Position numbers and translations under genes: made by a program
Source of the DNA: Girardinichthys multiradiatus
Taxonomy: Eukaryota; Chordata; Actinopteri; Cyprinodontiformes; Goodeidae
Assembly: GCF_021462225.1 (NCBI RefSeq)
Contig: NC_061811.1
Coordinates: 25,567,663 to 25,631,662 of the forward strand
DNA length: 64,000 nucleotides
Direction: 5' to 3'
Part shown: piece after piece, positions 1-53,280 of the stretch
How the letters are laid out: each line of letters opens with the position of its first letter
Position numbering within the stretch: the stretch's first letter is position 1
Notes under the pieces: generated by a model
What the model was told of the DNA's origin: nothing
Seen by the model: the letters and a program-made list of their open reading frames with translations, nothing else
The model's database searches: none

Positions 1-108
1 GTCACAGACAAACTGAAAATGCTTTCTTTTACAGAAGTATCACCTCCTAACACCACTATATTATGTGACATAAAGCAATTTATTCTTGTCTAGTATAGAT
101 AGCTAATG

Positions 109-460
109 TGCCATGAAAAAGTATTTGCCCCTTAGAGATATTTTCTGCTTTTGCTCTGTTGTCACACGTTAATGTCTCATATTATCAAACAAATGTTCAT
201 TGCAGACAGCAATAACCTGTTTAAATGTAATGTTCAGATAATGATTTCATTTATTAAGGGAAGAAATCTATCCAAACCAGCCTGGTCCTGTGTGAAAATA
301 TAACTGGCCCTTGTTGAATCATACATTAATTCTGATTATCTGCATTTTCTTGGTTCAGTTTCAGCTAGCTACAGCCTTACCTGATTACTGTCTGACCTGT
401 AGAATCAAGAAATCGCTTACATACATCCTGTCTGACAGCATGAAGTAGGATAAGAGATCT
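109..460 (+). mobile_element. Decayed Tc1-type MITE, left arm
   Basis: Begins TGCCATGAAAAAGTATTTGC, a recurrent fish terminal sequence; CCAGCCTGGTCCTGTGTGAA is also shared with the block near 18775. No coding frame. Confidence 0.5.
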
Positions 461-987
461 CAAAAAGCAACAAATCATACCCCAATCTAAGGCAATGCAA
501 GGAAAAATGAGAAAGGCTGTCTGGAAATGGTCTACAAGGGTGTTTCTAAGGCTTTGGGATTCCAGTGAACCACAGTGACAGCCATTATATTATTAAAATT
601 CTTTCATATTTAATTTTAGATGATGATGGATGTGGATAGCAAGAATCTCCTGTAGCTGTCAGTGTTACAGTGGATCTGAAGAAGCCTATGACTCTGGATA
701 CTCTGCTGATGAATTAGTTATGAAGAGGATGCACAGGGAAGCCCTTTATGTGTATCATTTAATAAAACACACTTCTTGGCACAATCATCTCTGGAGGCTC
801 CAGAGTCATTATCAGAACAGAACCAACCACCTGGCTGAAGAGATTGGACTCTCTACAACAGACTTATAGAAGGTCTGCAGCATCTTGCTGCAAACACAGA
901 AGGGTCTAAGCTTGTTGAAGAAGTACAGTCTGCTCTCTCCTTTCTTGTACACAGCTTCACTGTTGCGTTTCCAGTGTGTTCGATTGT

Positions 988-1335
988 TCATGTCCTTTAT
1001 TTAACCAGGAAAAAGAAGTCATTGAGTTTAAAATCTCTTTTCCAAGAGTGACCTGCCCAGTGATCTATTCAGGTGAACACCTAGATATTTATACTCCACC
1101 ACCTCCATTTCTTCTCCACTGATGGAAATAGTGTTTGACTCTTTCATGTTTCTCCTGAAATCTACAATGATCTCTTGTGTTTGATTCACATTTAAGATGA
1201 TTGTTCGCACACCATGCCAAAAAGCAGTCCACCAGCTCTCTGTGGTTAGCTTCTTGTCCATCTCTGATACCCCTGATGATTGCAGAGTGTTGGGGCCATC
1301 CATTTTGGTTGCACATTTTGACACGCAGCTCAACA
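988..1335 (-). mobile_element. CR1/Rex-like LINE fragment
   Basis: Two frameshifted minus-strand pieces match the end of a reverse transcriptase domain: FLAWCANNHLK and EEMEVVEYKYLGVHLN. They are followed on the minus strand by a retroposon tail (CCTGGTTAAATAAAGGAC at 988-1005). The right side is cut by the L1-like insertion near 1340. Confidence 0.6.
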
Positions 1336-1347
1336 GAAATTAGACTG

Positions 1348-1866
1348 CTCAACGTTTATGGCAAAGAGTTCACAATGCCCAAGAAGATATTGTGGGGATG
1401 AAGAGTCGGTCCAACATCTTTTTTGGAAATGTGTTTTTGCTCAAAGGGTGTGGGGACTGTTATCCCCTTGGTTGTATGACTTAAACATATATTTATCATG
1501 TGAAAGGATTATTTATGGATTGCTGGATGAAAACTGGACATTAAACGATCATCGCTGGTGGGCTCTAGTTAACTGTATCAAAGACATGTTATGGAAGACA
1601 AGGAATGTTTTAGTCTTTAGAAAATATGAGATACCAGCAAAAACTGTTGTTAAAGGCGTAGTAACTTTGTTAAGTGATTACATGTTGAAAGACTTCGACA
1701 GCAAAAATCATGAGGAAAGATGAAGATGGATATGGAAGATACCAGAAATGTATTGGAATAATTGTATATAACCTTGTCCAATGAGAGCTTTCTGTTCTCT
1801 ATTGTTGTAATCTGTCATCCTTTTTGATTGTATTGAGGTTTTGAAAAGAACAAAAAAAAAAAAAAA
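1348..1866 (+). mobile_element. 5'-truncated L1-like LINE 3' end with poly(A) tail
   Basis: The frame 1358-1723 encodes the zinc-finger-like C-terminal region of an L1-type reverse transcriptase (GDEESVQHLFWKC, then FAQRVWGLLSPW). A short AT-rich 3' UTR and a poly(A) run at 1850-1865 follow. Only about 0.5 kb remains, the usual result of incomplete target-primed reverse transcription. Confidence 0.75.
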
Positions 1867-1879
1867 GCTCAACAAACGT

Positions 1880-2360
1880 CACAGCTCTGACGTCACTGGG
1901 AGCATAAACCGGCTGAGATGGAGAGTTTCGTGGCCATTTCCCGCGTGTCTCACAGGACAGCGCAACGGAGGCGCATATCTAGAGAGACAAAAGCTTGCAG
2001 GTGAACTTTTGCTCCACAATGCCGTTCCCGGAAGAGCTTGAAAGCTGGAAATCTGTCTGATACAAGAAGGTCAGCAGGTTTATTCATGCCGATTGAAGAC
2101 CACGCCACACCCGGCGCAGGTGAAACCCACATGGGGTTTAATTCCAAGGAGATGAGTTTCCCTCCTTGTGATTCAGTCAACTAACGGTTTTAATTTTCCC
2201 TTCCTGGATGGATAAGAAGTTACCGTTCTTTTTTCATGATTTGATCACGGACGCGTGGTCCCCCCTCCCCTCATTTTTCTTCAGACTTGATCCATCCTCA
2301 ACCTGTGGAGAGAAGAAATCAAAGTCAAAGTAATTTCGTTCTTTTTATATTAAACCGGAT
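1880..2360 (+). promoter_or_regulatory. GC-richer segment with CRE, possible promoter
   Basis: Contains a perfect cAMP-response element TGACGTCA (1888-1895) and several CpG-containing stretches (CGCGTG, GCGCAACGG) in AT-rich surroundings. No convincing coding exon. Confidence 0.25.
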
Positions 2361-2399
2361 AGGTGCATTTAGAGGTCTGGGCAGGATGAGGTAATTAAG

Positions 2400-3330
2400 G
2401 TGATTTAGAATCACCAGTAGTTAATGTAAAGTATTAACTTGTTGCATGCAATACTGATTGAAGTATTTTATGCTGAGCTGTGTTTTGATTTGCTGCGCAA
2501 GCGCTGCTGAATTGTGGTTAATGTTTGTCCGGCTGATCCCAAATCAGCCAGGAGTTAGAAGTTGGACTTTTAAAAGTTTTTCATTCAAAGTAACTGCAGT
2601 CTGGGCCTCGCCCGACCACTCTTTGTTCCAGTTTTATTGCTGGAGTTTTTCCACTGAGTTCCTGCCTCAGAGTTTATGATTCTTTGTTCAAGATTTGGGG
2701 CGATCAGCTGCTAGAGACTAAAGGGGCGTGGCCCCACCGTTTCATCAGCTGATCTCTGCAATCGAGACATCAACAAGACAGGAGGATTTCTTTCCATTTA
2801 ACCCAAATTACACATTTTGTCCATAAAAGTGCTAGTTTAATCTTCATAGACACTCGATGCGTAAATATTTTTCTTTTATTATTATTGTTAGGTAGTCATT
2901 TTTATCCCCTTTGTGTAGAATAGTGCTTGTTAGTTAGGTGAAGTTTTTTGGACCAGAATGATGGTATTTCAGAATTATTTGGCTTCAATAAATCCTCATA
3001 TATATAATTAAGAGAAGCGTTTGTGTTTATTTCATGCAAGAGTGATTTATCTGTCAAAACAAGGTGGAAATTCCCCCACCTTTGGTGCAGCGGTTGAATA
3101 AACAGTGACATTTTGTGGTTTTGGTTAATAATTTATCAATTATTAATGATGAATAGCTAATTGTAATTATTAAAAAGCTTTGAGCCCATGATCACAACAC
3201 CAGAAGACATCTCTGATTTCTATTCATAAGTAAGGATTTTTGGTTAAGAAATAACTGTTCTTTTTCTCAAATTATGATTTTAAATTATAATTCTTGATAA
3301 ATATTAATTAATCAATATTCATAATCCTTA
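2400..3330. other. No gene seen
   Basis: AT-rich intergenic DNA. The 73-codon frame at 2458 shows no recognisable motif. Confidence 0.4.
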
Positions 3331-3945
3331 CAAGAGTCATCCGAGTATTTCTAAAGACAGGCCTCTGACTTGTACTGGAAGTCTGAGTGGTCCAGAGTGA
3401 AAAGGAAGAACAAACAAAAACAACAAAAAAGCCTGTCTCACATTTGAAAAAACATCTTCATGATCTTCACTATTTTTGGGAAAATTTTCTGTGGCATTGT
3501 GAAAGAAAATAACAGAACTAACATAGCATTTCAGAAAAAGAATATCATACGAACAGTCAAACATGGTGGTGGTAGTGTGATGCTCTGAGGCTGCTTTGCT
3601 GCTTCAAGACGAGGCCAACTTGACATAATTGAATAAACCATGAATTCTGCTCTCTGCCAGAAAAGCCTGATGAAAAACGTCTAGGCATTAGATCATGACC
3701 TTAAGCTCCAGCACACAATTTCTTCACAGTGATGTAAAAGACTTATTGCAGATGATCTCAAACGCTCGATGGTTCTTCTGAACGCCATTGGTTGCACAAC
3801 CAGTTAACAGGTTTAGGGGTCAGTTACTTTTTATGTATAGTGAGGGTGGCTTTTCTTTACCGATAATATATGAAATCCTAATTTGGAAAATACATTAAGT
3901 GTGAAATCTGTAAGGGGAAATTACCTTCTCATGGCACTGTATATC
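3330..3945 (+). mobile_element. Decayed Tc1-type element, transposase remnants
   Basis: AAACATGGTGGTGGTAGTG, then TGATGCTCTGAGGCTGCTTT, corresponds to the Tc1 transposase VKHGGGSVM region. It ends with a CATGGCACTGTATA-like terminus near 3945. Many stops. Confidence 0.55.
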
Positions 3946-5253
3946 ACTTAGCCTTTAGGCCCTTCTGTAAATCACTGAAGGAGCTTTTTGGCGTCATCAG
4001 CTTATTTAATTGATGACTGTCGTTATCTCTGCTGTCTGTTCCAAAGCAATTGGCCCTCTGAGACTTTTATCCTACCTATTATTCCCCCTCCTGCTGGTAG
4101 AAGTAGCAGCACCACCAAAATATTTGTGATGTTTAGAACTTCAGTGCAGCTCCTAGGGCTCCTTTCTTTTGATCTATTGAATTTTTAGGAACCATGGTTT
4201 GTGCCATTATTCAGTTACTTTCCGTTTCAGATTGATTAACATCCGTATAATAAGGGGTCTGTACCTGCTCCAAGCCTGGAGTCAGGGAGACCACCCCACT
4301 CATTAAAACGGAGCACTTTTGCCCCACACTCGGTTGCTAAATTCTCAAATCAGTCAATTCTGAGCTGCTTTTTTAACTTATTTTAATGCTATAATAGGTT
4401 ATTGGTCTATTCATACAGCAGTTCACTCAGAAATTATCCTGGTATTTCTAAAGGCCAGTCTGCTGCAAAGCTGATGCAGCCAGCCAAAATTTGTCCATTC
4501 AGTGTCATGCAAATGTGATATTTTTATAAAAGAGTTTATAAATCCCTTCCGGCCTGGGAAGGCTTCACAATTCAGCAAAGTGCTGCTGAGCAGAGGGATG
4601 TCTGACTTTAAGAGACACATACAGTGGATAACTTAATAAAGGAAGTGGAACCCTTTCTTTTCCTTTAATGCAAAAAGCACATAAAGCACCAAGTCTGTAT
4701 AAAACAACAGGAACCTATGAAAAAACAACAAGAACCTATGAATAGGTATTAAGTTAATTCTCACAGCTTTGATTTGAAACTGGATGAAATGGTGGGGCGT
4801 TATTGCTGTTCAGTATGCTGGCCGCTGTTTTTCCAGAGTTCAGTTTTAATTAGATAATTGACTAAAAAGACATTTCATGTTCTGGTGTGGGCTGTTCCTC
4901 CATTATCGTTGCATCAATTAAACCAATATAGTAAGCTGCCTAAAGTGTAATGTTTGCAATCAGAGGATGTTGCTGTGAATAAACTTCATGCAGTTGTTCT
5001 CATTATATAACCTGTAACAAGAATCCGAATGCAGACAGCTAAATATAATGAATAAAACTATTTCAGGATCTAAAATGTTTTTTCAGATTTAGTCTTATGG
5101 TTGTTTTTTTCTCCATGCTTTTCACTTATTACAGTGAGCTGCATCAATGCAACACACTCTTCCGATAAAAACTGTCACGACAAAACTATAACCTCTTTTA
5201 GGTGGACAAGATTTTACAGATAAAACTTTTTAAAACTGTTGAAGCCTACCAAC
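3946..5253. other. No gene seen
   Basis: Intergenic; no conserved coding frame or clear repeat ends found. Confidence 0.4.
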
Positions 5254-5806
5254 TGTTATGACCTGTCTAGGGGTGGCCAGACATGATCCATCCTCGGTCA
5301 GACCTCAAGCAGCCACAACACAGTTAGTGCAGTTATACAGTGATTTTATTTACAATGATGTGAATACCAACATGTTAAACACTGAGGAAGGAGCAGAATG
5401 ATTTCAGGGTGAACTTTAGGCCAAAATAACAAACAAAAGGAAACTATCTCAAATCTTAAATGAACTAACCTTCTTAGAAATAAACCAAATGACATTAACT
5501 CACCTCCCTAACTAAAATACACAGGAGAAAACTGGAATAAAAATACAAGGCAGTTCCCCCCTATGAACTCCTCAAAGTATTGGCATCTACTGGACATCTC
5601 AGACAAAGACATGGCTGGCTGGGATGAGCAGAGGAATGGATAACACCAGCCTGCAGCAGCGTCACCTTTTGTGCCATCTCCTTCTAGGTAACCAATCCAT
5701 ATGGATCCTTCTTCTGCATCCACGAATCACGAAGAGGCACCGGCACACTCAAATTTACATAATTAGAAAAAGGAAATACAAATACCTTTCAACCGCAGTC
5801 ATAACA
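5254..5806. mobile_element. 553-bp element with 9-bp inverted ends and 8-bp target duplication
   Basis: Begins TGTTATGAC and ends GTCATAACA, a perfect 9-bp inverted repeat. The adjacent 8-mers are CTACCAAC (left) and CTACCAAG (right), one mismatch. An 8-bp duplication suggests a hAT- or P-type non-autonomous DNA transposon. TG...CA ends would also suit a solo LTR, but those usually make 4-6 bp duplications. No significant coding frame. Confidence 0.6.
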
Positions 5807-8029
5807 CTACCAAGCAGAGAAACTTCCAATTGAGTTTCTGAGGGATTCATAAAGGTAGAGGCATCAGGAAAAGCTCTTGGGGCATTAAAATCTGACAAAG
5901 AACTGATGTCTATATTTGAAAAGCATATAGGCATTTTAAACTATAACGAACTATTTTCAGTCAAGTCCTCTGCATAACTAAATAAAACCAAATCATGTGG
6001 GATATAATTTGTTTTGCAAAATCGAAAACGTTGATGGTCTGTGCAGGGTCTTGGAAAGGTGTTCTGGGGTGCACCAACAGAGTAGTGTGCTCTCTATTGG
6101 TTCCCCACCTGTTTTGGCGGTCCCCTGCTTGGGAGAAGCACCCACACTTCCAACTTGTGCATAAGGCTACCGTGTGGTCGAGGTGAGTTGTGGGTTCTGT
6201 GGGCCGCAGTTAAAATGGCAAATATATTTGTCAAGCTGTGAAAGTGAAGCTTAGGCATTATGATTAGGAGAAGGATATGACAGAGGCAGTCACCCTTTGG
6301 ATTAATGATATGGTTTTGGAATTGTTGTCTGGATGTATTGACATTAGTACCAGTGGGCTAAAAGGGTAGGACATGCTTTGAGGACATGGTCGGGTTGCCA
6401 TTTCAAAGCTGCAGCTGGTTTGTTTAGAGACCGTAAAATACATTGTGACTTCGGCTTTGCTGAGTCAAGTAATAATAATGTTTCATCTTATCCACAGTAC
6501 ATGAAACCGATGGTAGAGGTGCGAAAGCCTGTCATATTTACCCAAATTCTGTAGAAAGATGGGAAACAGCTTTGTACAATGTGCTACCCATGCTGATAGC
6601 ATTGTGGTTGGATGGTCAAGGAAGTAGCAGAAAGTTACCAGTATGCCAAGTACCAAGGGTGGTATGAAGGAGGCCTAATGGAGTGCTTTTGTCTTAGGTC
6701 AAAATTTAAAACAGGGTAAACACAGAGACAAAAATCACATTACCAGCAATACTTGTAATCCTGGTTAAAAATCCTTAAAATAAAATATAGTAGCACTGCC
6801 CCTCTCTATTTAATTCCCTCTAGAGCTCAAACTGCTCATGCAAACAAGGTCCTTCTTGACCATAATAATATAACATAATGAGGAGATTTAGTCTGCATGA
6901 CTTCCCTTATTTAAGTTTTACCCTGATCGTGTTAATGACTCATCCCTTTAGCAGTTCTCTGCCTCGGTCTGGTTGCAGCTAAGCAGAGCTGGTTTTATAG
7001 CAGGGGGCTGATTAAGGCAGCGCCAGTGGGGAACTCTAAGATTACTGCTCAAATTGAATAAAGGAGTCGACACATTACACCAGCTTAGATGATCCACCCC
7101 ACTGCACTGATTAATTTAAAACCTGGACAACCTTACAAACCTTACACATGGCTCATGGAAACACACAAACACAAATCACACAAATGAGTCGTGTTAACCT
7201 TCTCTTTAACACCACCTGTGCCTCCTTCTTGTTCTTTTTCTCTCTGCTGCACGTCACCACTTTCCACCACGGCCTCTCATGACTTGAGTTCATTAGGGCC
7301 TTGGCAGGGTTCCTCAGATGAAATTACAAAGACAACAGGAATGACAGTGTAGCAGCGGGAAGCTTACAAGGGGTGAAATCAAGAGCATGTACATGTGTGT
7401 GTGTGTCCAGTGAACAAATCTAATCTTCGCTGATTCATGAGCAAGCTTGTCTGCATGCATTTGTAATACACTTCATTTTAGTATGAGGGGACAGAATAGC
7501 TTCTGACGGGGAACACAGCTTGAACACAGATCTCTGGGACAAAGTCACAATGGCTCTTTTAGCAGGACTGGTTACTGTGGACAGTGCAGCCCGAGTTCAT
7601 TTAGGCGCTCAACAACTAGTGACATAGTTGCATACCTCAAAGACCGGATCATGACTCTCTCATCTGGTGTGCTCAGTCACTGCTGTACTTCCGTTGTGTA
7701 GGCGTGCCCCAGAGGTACAGCAGCAGAAGCAGCTGCATATTTCAGCTTCCCTAATAAACCAAACCAAGACGACAAAGACAAAAATATCCTGCAGTCATGA
7801 TTTGTGGAAATGCTGTAATTTCCTTTTGAAATTCATAGCTTATTTCTCACTTGACAACCATTAAAAACTCTGTTCTTTCAAAAGAAATGTTTACATTTAC
7901 ATTTCTGGCTTTTAAAATTATCTCTAGAAAAGGAAGTCATTTGAATAAAATTAGCTACGTTTTATGCATTAAAAGATATCAACAAAAAGCTGTGAGATGT
8001 TTCAAGGGTTTGTTGCATGTATAGCCCAT
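5807..8029. other. No gene seen
   Basis: Intergenic; short open frames only, including a 63-codon one at 5995, none with a recognisable domain. Confidence 0.4.
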
Positions 8030-8525
8030 TTAACTCGCCCCACCTCACCTCAATGAAATCAAGATCTGGGACTATCCATTTCTTACTTCTTAGCCAGTCC
8101 CTTGTGGATTTAATGGTATGATTTAGGCCATTATCATATCAGCTATAATTTTTTTGTTTTCAGATGGTCTACTAGTTCCTTAAGCACCCTCTGATACTTG
8201 GAAGAATTCATTATGGTGAGCTGGCTAGGTCCTGCTACAGTAAAACATCCCCAAACAATGACATGTCCGACTCTGTGCTTCACGGCTGGTTTGAGGTCAT
8301 TTATCTGGAATGGTTTTCTCCTTGCACAATTCCTATGAAAGTTAAACTGGTGCTGTCACTTTCTAATTTGACAGTCATGTACTTTCATATCAACAGTAGC
8401 AAGTGCCTGCTGTAGGTCTCATGATGACATTTTAAGGTGTTTGGAGTCTTCTTTTAGCATCTTGCGGTCTGATTTCAGGTAAGCTTGGTGTTCACTTTGA
8501 CTGCTTTGGTCAGAAACAGCAAACT
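8030..8525 (-). mobile_element. Decayed Tc1-type element, minus strand
   Basis: Contains AAAACATCCCCAAACAATGA and GTGCTTCACGGCTGG, the reverse of the transposase core seen in other copies. No intact frame. Confidence 0.45.
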
Positions 8526-10333
8526 GAAAGAATAAGGTTAAAACAGAGCAAATCCCCTTTAAACTGAGTAATAATGTACTAATCTTGAGCACTTATGTAA
8601 AAAAATGTGTGTAATGTTGGTCAATTTAGTGGGGTGTCAAAATTTATTCCTAACCAGAAAACATATAATTAAATTCTACAGAAAACATGTTTGTTCGCTT
8701 ACATTACTTGAATATCTCAGTATTGTTAAAATTCCTATTAAATATCCACATCCACAAGTGGGTTGGAAAAACAAACAGGCTAACATAGGGTGTCAGACAT
8801 AATCATCACAATGAACAAAAATAACCCTTTGAAATATTTCCCATTGTGTGTAATCCATCTTTATAATGTTACACGTTTTGAGTTGATTTTATTAAAAAAA
8901 TTTACTTTTCAAAGATTTTCAAATTCATGTGCGATAGCCTATTATTTAAAACAAGGGTTACTCTTCATAAATAGGAACCAAACAAAACATTTATAGGAAA
9001 TTGAAAATATGATGAAACCATGTTGAGGTAAATGTTAACCACTGTGTAAAAGGCAGAATTTTCTTCAGATGCCATTTCAAGCAATACAATAAAGTCAAGT
9101 ACCTTAAAAGGCTTTAAATATGATGAGTTAATCTGTCTTTGGAGTGCTGCAGGGTGAGTGAGTGCAGAATGCAGAATAAGATGGTGGGTTTTATATTGTG
9201 GTCCACGAGGACGTAGCAGCAATAGCGGGAGACAAAGACAAAACTGCTTTCCTTGAGCTAAAAAGCTGCTGCTTCATACCTCGCTTCTTCCATCTTTACC
9301 ATCAAAGCCACAGTATCTCAGGTCTACGCAGTGTAATGTAGGACAAGTAACCCATGCTTAATATCCTGTAGTCTCCAGAGGATATGACTGTAGCTGATCC
9401 ATCAGGGAGGAGCGGCTCAGATCACAATAAGCTGAGAGCTAATTAGATCTGTTTGTCATCACGAAGAAGGCTCTTTGGGGCTTTGCAGTGCAGCATGTTA
9501 CAACCATATGCCAGAATGCTGTCAAATGAGTTCCACACTGAACCAGTAGAAAGAGGAGCTTCAGCATCGATCCCACAGGTACATCTGGCTTCATTTTTCC
9601 TGCACTTTTTATTTTCGGCCTGTTTTGTACCGTATTACCAGGGGAGACATCCCCTGGGTATATTAGTCAGTTGTGTTACCATGCTCTGCTTGGCTCTTGA
9701 TCAGATTTTAATTACATCCTGTAGGGCAAAGTGCCACTGTCTTTTGCAGTGTTGGAATATAAAAATAAAAAACTTGGCACAGAAGATGAAGATTGGCCAC
9801 CTTGCACGGTTTGTGGTAACAGCACACCAGTTTTGGCATGGATGATGTCGAGTAAACAGTCTTTAGTTTATTTGTAGGATTTTTTTCCATTCTGTGAAAG
9901 CAATGTCCTGCCAGCTCAGCAAATTCTGTCTGTCTTCATTGACTTGGAAAAAAATGATCTTGTTTATTAAAAGGACATGACCAAAAACCCCTTCAAATTC
10001 TCAATTAATTATGAAGTTTTTGAAATTTGGCTCCGAGCTCAATTTAATATTTTTTTCTGGTTCTTCTGAAGCTTTTTTTTTTTTTACATCCAGTCATCCA
10101 CAAAAATCATTTCTAACCCTTATATGTGTTGAATGAATCAGGGTAACATGTCTAAACCACACGCTGAGGAGAAAGATCATTTCAAGGCTCTGTGAGAAGG
10201 AAAATGTGTTGAGTAAAGGTTGCTGTTAATTTGGATGAATTGTCTTATCTTAGGTTAATAACATTAGCAATGCATGGATTCATTGTTTTCTCTTACTATT
10301 AAATAAACAAATTAACATCTACTATTCATATTG
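8526..10333. other. No gene seen
   Basis: The frame at 9453-9845 (130 codons) is hydrophobic and Cys-rich but has no recognisable domain, and its neighbourhood shows no splice-linked exon. Confidence 0.4.
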
Positions 10334-11000
10334 ATACCCCTTGACCTTTTCCAGATTTTGTCTGGTTACAGCCGCAGTCTTCAATTTGTTTTATTTCTAT
10401 TTTATGAGATCGATATATGACGTACATTTGTATTCAGCTCCCCTGAATCAATACTTTGTAGAGGGAGATTTCACTGCGATTACAGCTGCCTGTCTTCTGG
10501 GGCAAGTCCATGCTAGCATTGCACTTCTACAAACTGAAGTTTTTGTCCATGCTTCTTTGCAAAAATATCTCGAGCTCAGTCAGATTGGATGAGGAACATT
10601 TGTGAACATCAATTTTTCAAGTCTTACCAAAGATGTTCAATTGGCTTTAGGCTGGTACTTTGACTAGGCCATTCCAACACATCATTATGCTTTGATCCAA
10701 ATCCTTCCGTAGTAGCTCACGCTAAATGTTAAGGATTGTTGTCTTGCTGGATGTCTTGGTAGCGTCCAACATACTTTCTTCCAGTGTTGCCCTGTATTAA
10801 ACTCCTTCTATCCATCTTCCTATCAACTCTGACCAACTTACCTGCCCCTGCTGAAGAAAAGCACATGATGCCACCATCACCATGTTTCACAGTGGTAATG
10901 AGTTCAAGATGATGTGCAGTGTTAGATTATTTTCCACATAGTGTTTTTAAACTAATTAAAATTCTCTTACCTTTCTGTAAACTGCAACTCAAGATTTTGT
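10334..11000 (-). mobile_element. Decayed Tc1-type element, minus strand
   Basis: GATGCCACCATCACCATGTT followed by TCACAGTGG is the reverse of the conserved KHGGGSVM-coding block. CTTTGACTAGGCCATTCCAA is shared with the copies at 54363 and 62627. Confidence 0.55.
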
Positions 11001-11047
11001 TTAAACCTGTCAATTGACTTTAAACAGTGTAATTCCTTCACTCGTCA

Positions 11048-11053
11048 TTTATT
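11048..11053 (-). terminator. Candidate poly(A) signal of nrdc
   Basis: AATAAA on the minus strand about 420 nt past the stop codon. It is the first canonical hexamer I noticed in that direction; the 3' UTR would cover about 11471-11030. AT-rich DNA makes chance matches common. Confidence 0.3.
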
Positions 11054-11471
11054 GATATTTTCCAACATTATCATTATACAACATAACAGCGGCACACAAT
11101 CACTCAAATTAAAACATCTATAGTTCAATTAATTGAATACTTTTTTTTTTTTTTTGATGCATTCAACTGAATTAGGGCACCTTAAAGGAAAACGGAAGAT
11201 CGTAAGTAGAATTTGTATCATATTTTTCAGGCAGTGGTTTTTCATTTTGCATTGTCAGCATGCAAAACGGTAAGTTAAAATAAAACTCAATCATCACTCT
11301 CAGCCTTTTTTCTGATGCACACAGTGTGGTTAAAACCTGCAAGGTCCAGAACTGGAGAGCAGCTGACATTGAAATTTAGTGCCTGCAGCTCTAAAGGGGC
11401 AGAGTCCATGAGCGCGGCTCAGTGAAAGGCAGAGCTCAGCCAACTGTCTGTCTCACAGTTTGAGCACACGT

Positions 11472-52565
<41,094 letters not shown>

Positions 52566-52716
52566 CCTCGGCAAAGGTGGCGAGGCTTTGGCACAGCGGG
52601 CTGACAGCAGAGCGCGGCTGTAAACAACAGGACAGCTCGCTGTCAACTGGGATTTAGCTCTAAACGCTGCAACAAGCCGTGTCAGCCTGGACAGGGCAAT
52701 GATGAAGACCCTTCAG
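52566..52716 (-). other. nrdc: nrdc 5' leader in exon 1, with upstream in-frame open region
   Basis: A poly-T tract ending TTTAG at 52717 looks like a 3' splice site, so the leader probably starts at 52716. A stop in the nrdc frame lies at 52715-52713. The next 49 codons (52712-52566) are open and contain no ATG. They encode a basic, non-acidic segment (see findings). Confidence 0.5.
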
Positions 52717-53130
52717 CTAAAAAAAAAATAACAAACAAATAAAAATAATGTAAACAGAAACATTTAACGGGACGTTTGATATGACATAAGAGATAAAAGG
52801 TGGAAACCTAGACTTTCACATACACAAAGCCAAACCTACCAGCACAATTCAGCTATTCAAAGCGGCTGTCTGGTGCTTTCGCCCTATTCAATTTGATGTC
52901 AGCTAAAATCCAACCCAGCCTGACCGCCCTGAAACAAACCACCCACCTCTGCGCTACAAAAACACACAACACAGAGCAGGAGATGTAGCTTAGTGTACCA
53001 AAAGCAACACCTCTGCTTGGAGAGAAAGCTAAACAGATGTAAAAAAAAAAAACTACTGGAAAAACTGTTGGCCAGTAATAAGAACTTTTATACGATTAAC
53101 CAAGCCAGCGTGTTGATAAGGCATCCATAC

Positions 53131-53190
53131 CTTCCTCCTTGCTGTTAGCAGGATGTCGGCATCATGTCAATTCCGGTTTGTTCAATAAGA
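53131..53190 (-). other. nrdc: Probable non-coding first exon of nrdc
   Basis: A good donor, GGAAG|GTATGG, ends at 53131 and could splice to the acceptor at 52717. The 5' edge is unknown. A six-residue upstream frame (ATGATG... TAA, 53165-53145) lies inside it. Inferred from splice signals only. Confidence 0.4.
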
Positions 53191-53280
53191 AGCGCTGTGA
53201 TTGGCTGAGAGCATCTGACGACGTACACCGATTGGCTTTACAGAATAAAGGGGGCGTGGCTAATGTGTTCCCACGTGTGC
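53165..53280 (-). promoter_or_regulatory. Probable nrdc promoter
   Basis: A compact cluster of proximal promoter motifs lies just upstream of the inferred first exon. There are two CCAAT boxes on the minus strand (plus-strand GATTGGC at 53199-53205 and 53230-53236). There is an ETS-type CCGGAA (53171-53176), a GC/KLF box (GGGGCGTGGC, 53251-53260) and a CACGTG E-box (53272-53277). No TATA box is evident, which fits a housekeeping-type gene. Confidence 0.5.

Noticed and set aside
630..869. 79-codon frame as a host exon
   Set aside because: No conserved domain recognised and no good flanking splice sites with matching phase found.
9453..9845. 130-codon plus-strand frame
   Set aside because: No recognisable domain, no splice partner, and lies in repeat-rich DNA.
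52644..52646. TTG at 52646 as nrdc start
   Set aside because: Not an ATG; the conserved short-form ATG is at 52565. Kept only as part of the non-AUG leader idea.
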